Shown one piece after another: positions 1 to 6,042 of a stretch of 13,863 nt of DNA. Position 1 is the stretch's first letter. Each line of letters begins with the position of its first letter. The notes under the pieces were generated by a model, which worked only from the letters and a program-made list of their open reading frames with translations, did not search any database and was not told the DNA's origin. The DNA lies in NCBI GenBank assembly GCA_030613345.1, contig JAUWMD010000037.1, positions 1 to 13,863 of the forward strand, read 5' to 3'. This DNA comes from Candidatus Krumholzibacteriota bacterium (lineage in GTDB: Bacteria; Krumholzibacteriota; Krumholzibacteriia; Krumholzibacteriales; Krumholzibacteriaceae). A program made the position numbers and the translations under genes.

Positions 1-976
1 CGACGATGCCGACAGAATGCCCGTTGAGGCGGGCGTAGCCGACGACGATGTTTTGCGCGTGAAGCGGCATCACCTCGAAGAACTCGCCGTCGTCCACTAT
101 GAGCCCGATGACGTCCTTTATGTCGTAAGGGGCCCTGGGATCGTCGGGCACGATCTCCCTCAGTTCCTGTGCCTGCCTGTTCGGGTCGTCGACCGGCGTG
201 ACGAAGGGAGGATCCTCGAGATTGTTCTGCGGGATGTAGGAAAGGAGGTCTTTTATCATCTCGATGCAGTCCTCGTCGTCCTCGGCCATGAAGTGGGCCA
301 CACCGCTCTTCGAGTTGTGCGTGTACGCCCCCCCGAGCTCCTCCTGGCTGATGTCTTCGTGCGTGACCCGCTTGATCACGTTTGGGCCTGTGATATACAT
401 GTGGCTCGTCTTGTCGACCATGAATATGAAATCGGTCAAGGCGGGGGAGTAGACCGCTCCTCCGGCGCTTGGGCCCATGATCGCGGAGATCTGGGGGATG
501 ACACCGGAGGCGAGTGTGTTGCGGAGGAATATCTCTGCGTACCCGGCCAGCGCAGCGACGCCCTCCTGGATCCTCGCTCCGCCGCTGTCGGAGATGCCGA
601 TGAAGGGAGCGCCGTTGTCGAGGGCCATATCCATCAGGCGGGTGATCTTTCCCGCGTTCGCCTCTCCCAGAGAGCCTCCAAACACCGTGAAGTCCTGGGC
701 GAAAGAGAATGTCAATCTACCGTTTACGAGCCCATGCCCGCAAACGACACCGTCGCCGACCATTTTTTTCTCGGACAGTCCCGGCCAGGTGCTGCGGTGT
801 GTTACGAAGACCCCCATCTCCTGGAAGGTACCCTCGTCGAAGAGGATATGGATCCTCTCGCGCGCCGTGAGGCGGCCTGACTTGTGGATCTTCTCTATTC
901 TCTCCCTTCCTCCGCCGAGGAGGGCCTGTTCGCGTTTTTTCTCGAGATTGTCGTACTTGTCCTGACGGTTCTTCAA
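1..976 (-). CDS. Acyl-CoA carboxylase carboxyltransferase (beta) subunit, propionyl-CoA carboxylase / MmdA type, 3' end outside window
   Basis: Translating the minus strand from a TTG at 976-974 gives 325 residues that run off the window edge; the family is usually about 515 residues, so the C-terminal third is missing. The enzyme moves a carboxyl group between carboxybiotin and an acyl-CoA, usually propionyl-/methylmalonyl-CoA, in the cytoplasm. Visible landmarks are LLGGGRERIEKIHKSGRLTARERI-type N-terminal sequence (residues 19-42), FAQDFTVFGGSLGE (92-105), the oxyanion motif SDSGGARIQEG (129-139) and GPSAGGAVYSPALTDF (168-183). The TTG start is chosen because two overlapping GGAGG sequences lie just upstream, the nearer one 5 nt away, because it gives the expected N-terminus MKNRQDKYD, and because no in-frame ATG lies between it and the upstream stop. 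Whether it serves a carboxylase or a sodium-pumping decarboxylase cannot be told without the neighbouring genes. Family call sure; exact substrate not. Confidence 0.93.
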   Translation of the reverse strand, partial: MKNRQDKYDNLEKKREQALLGGGRERIEKIHKSGRLTARERIHILFDEGTFQEMGVFVTHRSTWPGLSEKKMVGDGVVCGHGLVNGRLTFSFAQDFTVFGGSLGEANAGKITRLMDMALDNGAPFIGISDSGGARIQEGVAALAGYAEIFLRNTLASGVIPQISAIMGPSAGGAVYSPALTDFIFMVDKTSHMYITGPNVIKRVTHEDISQEELGGAYTHNSKSGVAHFMAEDDEDCIEMIKDLLSYIPQNNLEDPPFVTPVDDPNRQAQELREIVPDDPRAPYDIKDVIGLIVDDGEFFEVMPLHAQNIVVGYARLNGHSVGIV

Positions 977-981
977 TTCAT

Positions 982-989
982 CCTCCTCC
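982..989 (-). promoter_or_regulatory. Ribosome binding site fixing the TTG start of the carboxyltransferase
   Basis: On the minus strand the sequence reads GGAGGAGG followed by ATGAA and then TTG. The second GGAGG ends 5 nt before the TTG, an ideal spacing. The tempting ATG inside this stretch is in a different frame and meets a stop after one codon, so the TTG is the start. Confidence 0.75.
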
Positions 990-1044
990 CGCGAGGGTTC
1001 CGAGGCCTCTGCGGGGCATGATGGTAACGATATCAGACCTCAGT

Positions 1045-1073
1045 ATATTATTGAAAGGGAGGTTAGGGGTCAA
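1045..1073 (-). promoter_or_regulatory. Candidate sigma-70 promoter for the carboxyltransferase gene
   Basis: Minus-strand TTGACC (1073-1068), a 17-nt spacer and TAATAT (1050-1045). The -35 matches consensus at 5 of 6 positions and the -10 at 4 of 6. Transcription would start near 1038, leaving a leader of about 60 nt before the TTG start. Prediction from sequence match only. Confidence 0.4.
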
Positions 1074-1098
1074 TCGGAATATAATGGGCTGAAATCGA

Positions 1099-1128
1099 TT
1101 GAATATACCGGCCGAAAAGGTTTATTAT
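1099..1128 (+). promoter_or_regulatory. Candidate sigma-70 promoter for the lipoprotein-protease unit
   Basis: TTGAAT (1099-1104), an 18-nt spacer and TATTAT (1123-1128), with 4 of 6 and 5 of 6 consensus matches. A start near 1135 gives a leader of about 80 nt. It diverges from the carboxyltransferase promoter about 25 bp away, so one regulator bound between them could affect both. The rest of 977-1217 shows no other gene or strong hairpin. Confidence 0.4.
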
Positions 1129-1217
1129 CCCGGTTAGACAGGCGTGCCGATGCCGCGGGTCCGATATCACTTGTGAAGTTACGGAGCATTTCGCATTTTA
1201 CAGAGAGGATGGACGTC

Positions 1218-1796
1218 ATGAATGGAACTGGAATGATGAGAAAGATATCGACTGTGCTGATCCTCGTCCTCCTGCCCCTCCTGGCACTTTCGTGCGCCGG
1301 AGAGAAGGAGACAGAAACGGAGAAGCCGGCAGCGACGAAGGAAGAGACGATCAACTTCGTCGACGATGAGGTCAGCTACGGCCTGTTCTTCGACGAGGAA
1401 GGAACGAAGAGGACGATTCGGCTCGACAAGGGTCAGGATCAATTCATGGGCTATTTATTCCTCATGTGCCCCGAGTACAAGGAGATCGCCTCCACGCAGT
1501 TCCGTCTCGTGATGCCAGAGGGCGTCGTTATAGAGAACGACAAGTACCGCATGGACAGGGTCATGTCGATGGGTACGTTCCAGAGAGGTATCTCCGAGAG
1601 ATACATGCCGTGCGTCCCCGGTCCAAAGCTGCTTCTGCACACCTTCACCTTCAGGGTGACCGCACTGCTCGACAACGCCGTATTTACGATACTGCCATCT
1701 TTCGACGCGCGGTTCCTGGCAGTGGCCGAATGCCAGGAAGGATTTCCGATGATCAGGGCCTCGGCTTACAAGGCCGTTGTCAATCCGTCGGATTAA
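1218..1796 (+). CDS. Small predicted lipoprotein of unknown function (protease partner?)
   Basis: A 192-residue protein that I do not recognise as a named family. It opens with a lipoprotein-type signal: RK at residues 8-9, a hydrophobic run (10-24) and the lipobox-like ALSC with Cys26 as the likely lipidated residue; the following AGEKE gives no clear inner-membrane retention signal, so outer-membrane placement is plausible. A polar, charged linker (about 28-45) leads to a domain with alternating hydrophobic strands and three more cysteines (in MCPEY, PCVPG and ECQEG). The strand pattern resembles a cohesin-like beta-sandwich, but that is a guess from appearance. ATG 1218 is preferred over the upstream GTG 1173 and ATG 1209 because GAGG at 1205-1208 sits 9 nt before it; ATG 1233 or 1236 would also leave an intact signal. 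The stop is 5 nt before the protease start, so the two are very likely co-transcribed. Confidence 0.78.
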   Translation: MNGTGMMRKISTVLILVLLPLLALSCAGEKETETEKPAATKEETINFVDDEVSYGLFFDEEGTKRTIRLDKGQDQFMGYLFLMCPEYKEIASTQFRLVMPEGVVIENDKYRMDRVMSMGTFQRGISERYMPCVPGPKLLLHTFTFRVTALLDNAVFTILPSFDARFLAVAECQEGFPMIRASAYKAVVNPSD

Positions 1797-1801
1797 ACTG
1801 C

Positions 1802-4615
1802 ATGGCTATGATAAGATCATTGATAAAGAGATTTATGCCGGCGGCCCTGCTGCCGGCTTTTTATATGCTGTTTTTAACGACTGGAGCCTTGGCCATCGTA
1901 TCGCCTCGCGGCGGGGGAGAGTTGCCCGAAGGATTGAGGGCGGCGAAGGAGAAGGATCCGCGCGCGTTTATGCCGCGCAGGGGGTGGATCGGGAAGGCCG
2001 CCTCGGTCCGCACAGCCGCCGCAATGGCTGCGCTTTCTGCCGGTGCGCCGCTGCGTACGGCGCTCAGCGGCACGATGCGGATCCCGGTGATCGGCGGACT
2101 TTACTCTGATTTCACCGGTCAGCCGCAGGATCTGGCCGCATTGCAGCGGGAACTGTTCGAAGGGCCGTGGTCGACCGGGACGATGGCCGATTATTTCTCA
2201 CAGGCGTCCGCAGGCCTGTTCAACGTAACGGGTGACGTATACGGATGGATCGGGCTCGCCGAATCGGAGGTCTGGTATGTGGGCGACAACCAGGGAACCG
2301 TACCGGGAGAAGCGAATACCGACGAGATGATAGAAGAGGTCGTCGCAGGAGTGGACGGTACGGTTGATTTCGGTTTATACGACAACGATGGCCCCGACGG
2401 CATACCCAACTCGGGAGACGATGACGGATACGTCGATGTCCTCATGGTTGTTCATACGACCTTCGGCGCCGAATGCAACAACTCGTTTCACATGTGGTCC
2501 CACTCGTGGCAGTACAGCCTGTGGGACGACGTCATTGGAGGGCCTCTCGAAACGAACGACCCGGCCGCGGGCGGGGGTGTGATCCTTATAGACGACTATA
2601 TCATGGTCCCATCAGTTTCGTGCGACGGCGGCCTGATCGAGATAGGAGTCTTCTGCCACGAGCTCGGGCACGCGTTCGGACTGCCCGATCTGTACGACGG
2701 CTGGGGCTCATACGGCATCGGATACTGGGGCCTGATGGGAAGCGGCAACTGGAACAGACCCGAGTCGCCCGCGCACCCCTGCGGATGGTCGAAGGAGCAG
2801 CTCGGCTGGGTGACCGTTACAGATATCGGCTGGAATTCAGTCCAGCGGCCGCTTCTGCCTGTGATCCAGTCCGACGAGGTGATCCGGCTGGTAATGCCGA
2901 CGAAGCGTTTCAGGTCGGCGATACCGCCGTCGGCGCCCCTGGGAAGAGGCCTCGTCTGTGGCTACAGTACCGCCGACGCGGCAGGGAGGGAGTGGCCCGG
3001 CGGAGCGGGCTACGGAAATTTCTGGAACGAATCGATGAGCCGCTCGTTCGTGTTCGACGGTACCCTGCCCGTAACCCTCGATTACTATATCGAGACGGAT
3101 CTCGAGGTCGATTACGATTTTGCCTATACTATTCTCAGGTCGCCTGACGGTTACAGGGAAGAGACGCTTGCCGTTTATACCGGCGTAAACGCGCTGTCAT
3201 TGATATCGATCGACCTGAGCGCCTACCTGCAAGATTCGGTATTCGATAACGCATACGGGATATCCTTCGCGTTCGTCTCCGACTTCAACTACAGCGACGA
3301 GGACGGCGGTTACGGCTCTGCTCCCTCGAGAGCCCTTCTCATAGACAATGTCAGGGTGCAGGGGGGCGGAGAAGACTACTTCACCGATTTCGAGGAAGAC
3401 ATCGGAGGGTGGCGCGACACCTCGCCACCGGCCGAGTATTTCCTCGTTGAGAACAGGACAAGGATCGGGTTCGACGCCCATCTCCCCGGAGAGGGACTGC
3501 TCATCTGGCACGCGGAGAACAGCATAGCCTACTCCAAGCTGGGTAACAGCGGGGGCTCGAGCAACACGCAGGCCCGCGGCCTGGTCCTCGAAGAGGCTGA
3601 TGGTAACTACGATCTCCTCAATCCAGCGGGCAATCCGGGGGATTCAGGCGATCCCTGGCAGGGCAGCACGGCCAACCGGAATTTCGCGACGCTGACCATC
3701 CCGGCGAGTCGGGACAATGGTGGAAATCCCACGCCCGTCTCGGTTACGGGCATCAGCAACGGGTCGGGCCTTTTTACCGCCGGGATGCCGGCGCCGACCG
3801 TCACGGCGATCGATCCGGCGGATATCGACAAGACCGCGGCCGATACTGTCTATTTCGACATCCGCGGCTCGGGCATTCTCTACGGGGCAGGATGCTCTCT
3901 CACGAGGCAGGAGCAGACTGTCAGAGCTGATTCGGTCGTGTGGCTCGGCGAGAACAGGATCATTGCGAGGTTCGGGGTGACCGGCCTCTACTCCGGTGAG
4001 TGGGACGTGAACATTACCAGTGGAGACGGCCAGCAGGCCGCGCTGGAGTCCGGTCTGACGGTACAGTCGGCCATCATCGCGGCGGACGTCGAGACCGGAC
4101 TGAGTTACATCAGACCGGTATGGCTGGTCAGCCCCGTTGGCGGTCTCGTCGGCAGCCTCGTCTTCAGGTCGGACGACGGTGGTCCGTTCACGCAGCTTGG
4201 TGACACTCTGAAGAGTGGGACGGGCGGTTTCGAATATTTCGACGACAGCGTAGTTCCCGGGATCGTCTACAGGTACAGCGTAAAGGTGATATACGAGAGC
4301 ATGGAGGAGGAGTATGCCTTCTCTGAAGAGTACTCGATCGAGGACCGCGGCTTCCATGTGATCGGCAATTATCCCAATCCCTTCAGCGAGTCGACGAAGA
4401 TCGTTTTCTTCACGCCCGATCACCGGACGGTGCAGATCAGGTTCTACGATATATCCGGAAGGCTTGTCGACGACCTCGGGGCAGTTCCGTACGGGCGTGG
4501 GACACACGAGATCGTGTGGGATCCGGAGCCCGGGAGGATCACCAGCGGAGTCTACTTCTGTACGGTCACCGCCGGGCATGGATCGACAAGTATGAAGATC
4601 GTACTGATAAGATAG
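1802..4615 (+). CDS. Secreted M6-family (immune inhibitor A-like) zinc metalloprotease with C-terminal sorting-type domain
   Basis: A 937-residue exported endopeptidase. Residues 1-31 form a signal peptide (RSLIKR, a hydrophobic core, then TTGALA). The M6 catalytic region starts near residue 92 (IPVIGGLYSDF) and carries the zinc motif HELGHAFGLPD (His286, Glu287, His290, Asp296) and a Met-turn-like YWGLMGSGNW with Met312. The conserved block YFLVENR...GFD..LPGEGLLIWH begins at 546, so about 180 residues (365-545), rich in beta strands and ending in LLIDNVRV and YFTDFEEDIGGW, are inserted within the M6 region and resemble a jelly-roll/MAM-like domain. A TIG-like segment (about 663-755) and a fibronectin-III-like segment follow. 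Residues 856-937, NYPNPFSESTKI to the end with YDISGR and SGVYF, match the FlgD-like / type A sorting C-terminal domain. ATG 1802 lacks a clear Shine-Dalgarno sequence, so translation probably couples to the lipoprotein 5 nt upstream. The reading frame is also open for 112 codons upstream, but that part overlaps the lipoprotein and is not coding. Substrate unknown; all key catalytic residues are present. Confidence 0.93.
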   Translation: MAMIRSLIKRFMPAALLPAFYMLFLTTGALAIVSPRGGGELPEGLRAAKEKDPRAFMPRRGWIGKAASVRTAAAMAALSAGAPLRTALSGTMRIPVIGGLYSDFTGQPQDLAALQRELFEGPWSTGTMADYFSQASAGLFNVTGDVYGWIGLAESEVWYVGDNQGTVPGEANTDEMIEEVVAGVDGTVDFGLYDNDGPDGIPNSGDDDGYVDVLMVVHTTFGAECNNSFHMWSHSWQYSLWDDVIGGPLETNDPAAGGGVILIDDYIMVPSVSCDGGLIEIGVFCHELGHAFGLPDLYDGWGSYGIGYWGLMGSGNWNRPESPAHPCGWSKEQLGWVTVTDIGWNSVQRPLLPVIQSDEVIRLVMPTKRFRSAIPPSAPLGRGLVCGYSTADAAGREWPGGAGYGNFWNESMSRSFVFDGTLPVTLDYYIETDLEVDYDFAYTILRSPDGYREETLAVYTGVNALSLISIDLSAYLQDSVFDNAYGISFAFVSDFNYSDEDGGYGSAPSRALLIDNVRVQGGGEDYFTDFEEDIGGWRDTSPPAEYFLVENRTRIGFDAHLPGEGLLIWHAENSIAYSKLGNSGGSSNTQARGLVLEEADGNYDLLNPAGNPGDSGDPWQGSTANRNFATLTIPASRDNGGNPTPVSVTGISNGSGLFTAGMPAPTVTAIDPADIDKTAADTVYFDIRGSGILYGAGCSLTRQEQTVRADSVVWLGENRIIARFGVTGLYSGEWDVNITSGDGQQAALESGLTVQSAIIAADVETGLSYIRPVWLVSPVGGLVGSLVFRSDDGGPFTQLGDTLKSGTGGFEYFDDSVVPGIVYRYSVKVIYESMEEEYAFSEEYSIEDRGFHVIGNYPNPFSESTKIVFFTPDHRTVQIRFYDISGRLVDDLGAVPYGRGTHEIVWDPEPGRITSGVYFCTVTAGHGSTSMKIVLIR

Positions 4616-4618
4616 GGA

Positions 4619-5209
4619 TCAGAAGGTATAAGAAGCGCCGATGAAAAATGCGAGATGGGTGAACCTCGTATCTCGAACCTCGACGTACTGCCTGTAGAAC
4701 TTGTATACCCTGTAGCTGTACGGGGTAAAGAGCAGATCGATCCCCGACTCGATCTGGAAATCGGCACCTATTGACCGCGTTATCCCGACACCGGTGACGA
4801 GGTAGAAGACGGTCTGCGACGGCCGGAAAGCCTCGACCGGTTCCGCGACGACGGGATTGGCTGTCATCAGTGCCAGAGCCAGCCGAGCCGATGGACGGAA
4901 GGGGATCCACATCGGCAAGAAGGCCATCACGCCGACCTGCCCGTTGAATCCGGTGATGTTGTGGCCGTCCTGGCTGGCCGCGTAGATACCGAGACGGTTT
5001 TCGAAGAAGACGTTCTGCCTGATCTCGTACCTCATGACGATATCCGCACCGCCGCCGTTTCCGATGCCGAAGTAGTCGCTGTCAAAGAGATAGAACACAG
5101 GGAGGAGACCGGCGTTGAGGCGCCGCATCTCCTGCGCGCCGGCGCCGGACGGGGCTGAGACCAGTATAATGGCGATCATGACCACAGGAACAAACCGCCG
5201 GGATTTCAA
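4619..5209 (-). CDS. Predicted small outer-membrane beta-barrel protein, unknown function
   Basis: A 196-residue protein with an N-terminal signal peptide (MKSRRF, then hydrophobic VPVVMIAIILVSA, cleavage after GAGA or nearby). The mature part alternates hydrophobic and polar residues in stretches of 8-10 (YEIRQNVFFENRLGIYA, GFNGQVGVMAFLPM, FYLVTGVGI, HLAFFIGASYTF) and ends in Phe, the usual last residue of a barrel recognised by the BamA assembly machinery. Its size fits an eight-strand barrel such as an OmpA/OmpW-like fold, but no specific family is recognised. The TTG at 5209-5207 is chosen because AAAGGAG ends 5 nt before it and it yields a classic MKSRR n-region; the GTG six bases further out overlaps the Shine-Dalgarno sequence itself. 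The stop faces the protease stop with only 3 nt between them. Candidate upstream elements are weak. Confidence 0.75.
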   Translation of the reverse strand: MKSRRFVPVVMIAIILVSAPSGAGAQEMRRLNAGLLPVFYLFDSDYFGIGNGGGADIVMRYEIRQNVFFENRLGIYAASQDGHNITGFNGQVGVMAFLPMWIPFRPSARLALALMTANPVVAEPVEAFRPSQTVFYLVTGVGITRSIGADFQIESGIDLLFTPYSYRVYKFYRQYVEVRDTRFTHLAFFIGASYTF

Positions 5210-5214
5210 TGTCA

Positions 5215-5221
5215 CTCCTTT
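5215..5221 (-). promoter_or_regulatory. Ribosome binding site fixing the TTG start of the barrel protein
   Basis: The minus strand reads AAAGGAG, TGACA, TTG. The 5-nt spacing supports the TTG at 5209 rather than the GTG whose first base is the last base of this AAAGGAG. Confidence 0.65.
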
Positions 5222-5285
5222 CTGGCGTTACTGGTTTCAAATGCAATATATAATGACGGGACTGAACGGAAAAGCATTATCAGGA

Positions 5286-5314
5286 TTGACACGCACATTA
5301 CATATGACTTAATT
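5286..5314 (+). promoter_or_regulatory. Candidate promoter of the dtxR-feoB operon
   Basis: A perfect -35 TTGACA (5286-5291), a 17-nt spacer and a weak -10 TTAATT (5309-5314, 3 of 6). The -10 overlaps an interrupted dyad ATTA-N9-TAAT (5297-5313) that could be an operator for the DtxR-type regulator encoded immediately downstream. A weak -10 combined with an operator would suit a repressed metal-uptake promoter, but this is inference. Confidence 0.35.
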
Positions 5315-5340
5315 TCCGCCTGAGGTCCGGAGGAATCAAA

Positions 5341-6018
5341 GTGAACTACGAAAACACCTGTTATCACGATCCACTCGACGAGATACTCGAGAGCGTATGG
5401 ATGTTGACCGAGGCAGGGGAGACCAGGTCCTCGGCCAGGATCATCGAGACGAGCCATACAGGATCGGCCGATAAACGGCATATCGAGAGACTCGTCGAGC
5501 ACGGGTATCTCTCGAGCGGTGCTGAAGACACATACGAATTCACAGAAAAGGGGAATGCCAGGGCCAGGGATATAATCAGACGTCACAGGCTGGCCGAGCG
5601 GCTTCTCGTCGACGTGCTCAACGTCAGGGAGAACGCAGCCATCGAATCTGATGCATGCGCCTTCGAGCACTTCCTCTCGCCCGAGGTGACCGACCATATA
5701 TGCACACTGCTGGGACACCCGGCGAAATGTCCTCACGGCTATGATATTCCCAGGGGTAAGTGCTGTGAGCGGGCGCAGAAGCAGATCGAGACGGCAGTCG
5801 TGATGCTGGGCGATCTCGCCGCGGGAGAGAGCGGCAGGGTCGTCTACATCGCCACGACCGATCACCACAGGCTCGACAGGCTGACGTCGCTGGGCCTTTT
5901 CCCCGGCAGGGTCGTAAAGGTTCATCAGAAAGAGCCCCTCCTGATACTGATTCTCGGAGAGACCCAGCTTGCCCTGGAGAAGAGGCTCGTAGAGGACGTT
6001 CACGTCGTTCGCAGCTGA
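5341..6018 (+). CDS. DtxR/MntR-family metal-dependent transcriptional regulator fused to a FeoA domain
   Basis: A 225-residue protein, probably the iron- (or manganese-) responsive repressor of this operon. Residues 10-75 form the winged helix-turn-helix (DPLDEILESVWML to the wing YEFTEKG). Residues 80-145 form the metal-binding/dimerisation domain: RRHRLAERLL supplies His82 and Glu86, and DACAFEHF supplies Cys106, Glu109 and His110, matching ligands of the DtxR family; the His that precedes EEAC in IdeR is Glu102 here. A cysteine-rich stretch follows (Cys121, Cys130 in CPHG, Cys141-Cys142). Residues from about 154 (LGDLAAGESGRVVYI) to the end form a FeoA/SH3-like domain with LTSLGLFPGRVVKVHQKEP. 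The GTG start has GGAGG 7 nt upstream. No separate feoA gene is present, so this domain may also act as the FeoB partner. feoB starts 24 nt after the stop. Confidence 0.93.
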   Translation: MNYENTCYHDPLDEILESVWMLTEAGETRSSARIIETSHTGSADKRHIERLVEHGYLSSGAEDTYEFTEKGNARARDIIRRHRLAERLLVDVLNVRENAAIESDACAFEHFLSPEVTDHICTLLGHPAKCPHGYDIPRGKCCERAQKQIETAVVMLGDLAAGESGRVVYIATTDHHRLDRLTSLGLFPGRVVKVHQKEPLLILILGETQLALEKRLVEDVHVVRS

Positions 6019-6042
6019 CGCCGCAAACGGGATCCATTCGAC

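Noticed and set aside
17..880. 287-codon open frame on the plus strand
   Set aside because: It is antisense to the carboxyltransferase, whose minus-strand translation shows intact family motifs; long mirror frames are expected in GC-rich genes.
1028..1169. CGATATCA occurring twice (1028-1035 and 1162-1169) around the divergent promoters
   Set aside because: An 8-base repeat of this kind can occur by chance, and neither copy sits at a clear operator position.
1173..1217. Longer lipoprotein starting at GTG 1173
   Set aside because: There is no binding site before it, and it would put 15 polar residues ahead of the lipoprotein signal.
1466..1801. N-terminal extension of the M6 protease by 112 codons
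   Set aside because: The extension overlaps the lipoprotein gene in another frame and reads as Arg-rich nonsense; the signal peptide begins at 1802.
3644..4579. 311-codon open frame on the minus strand
   Set aside because: It is antisense to the protease C-terminal domains, which have clear protein-like features in the plus frame.
5250..5280. ATAATG and CATTAT inverted repeat separated by 19 nt upstream of the feo genes
   Set aside because: The arms are only 6 bp, AT-rich and far apart; no stable structure or known operator pattern results.
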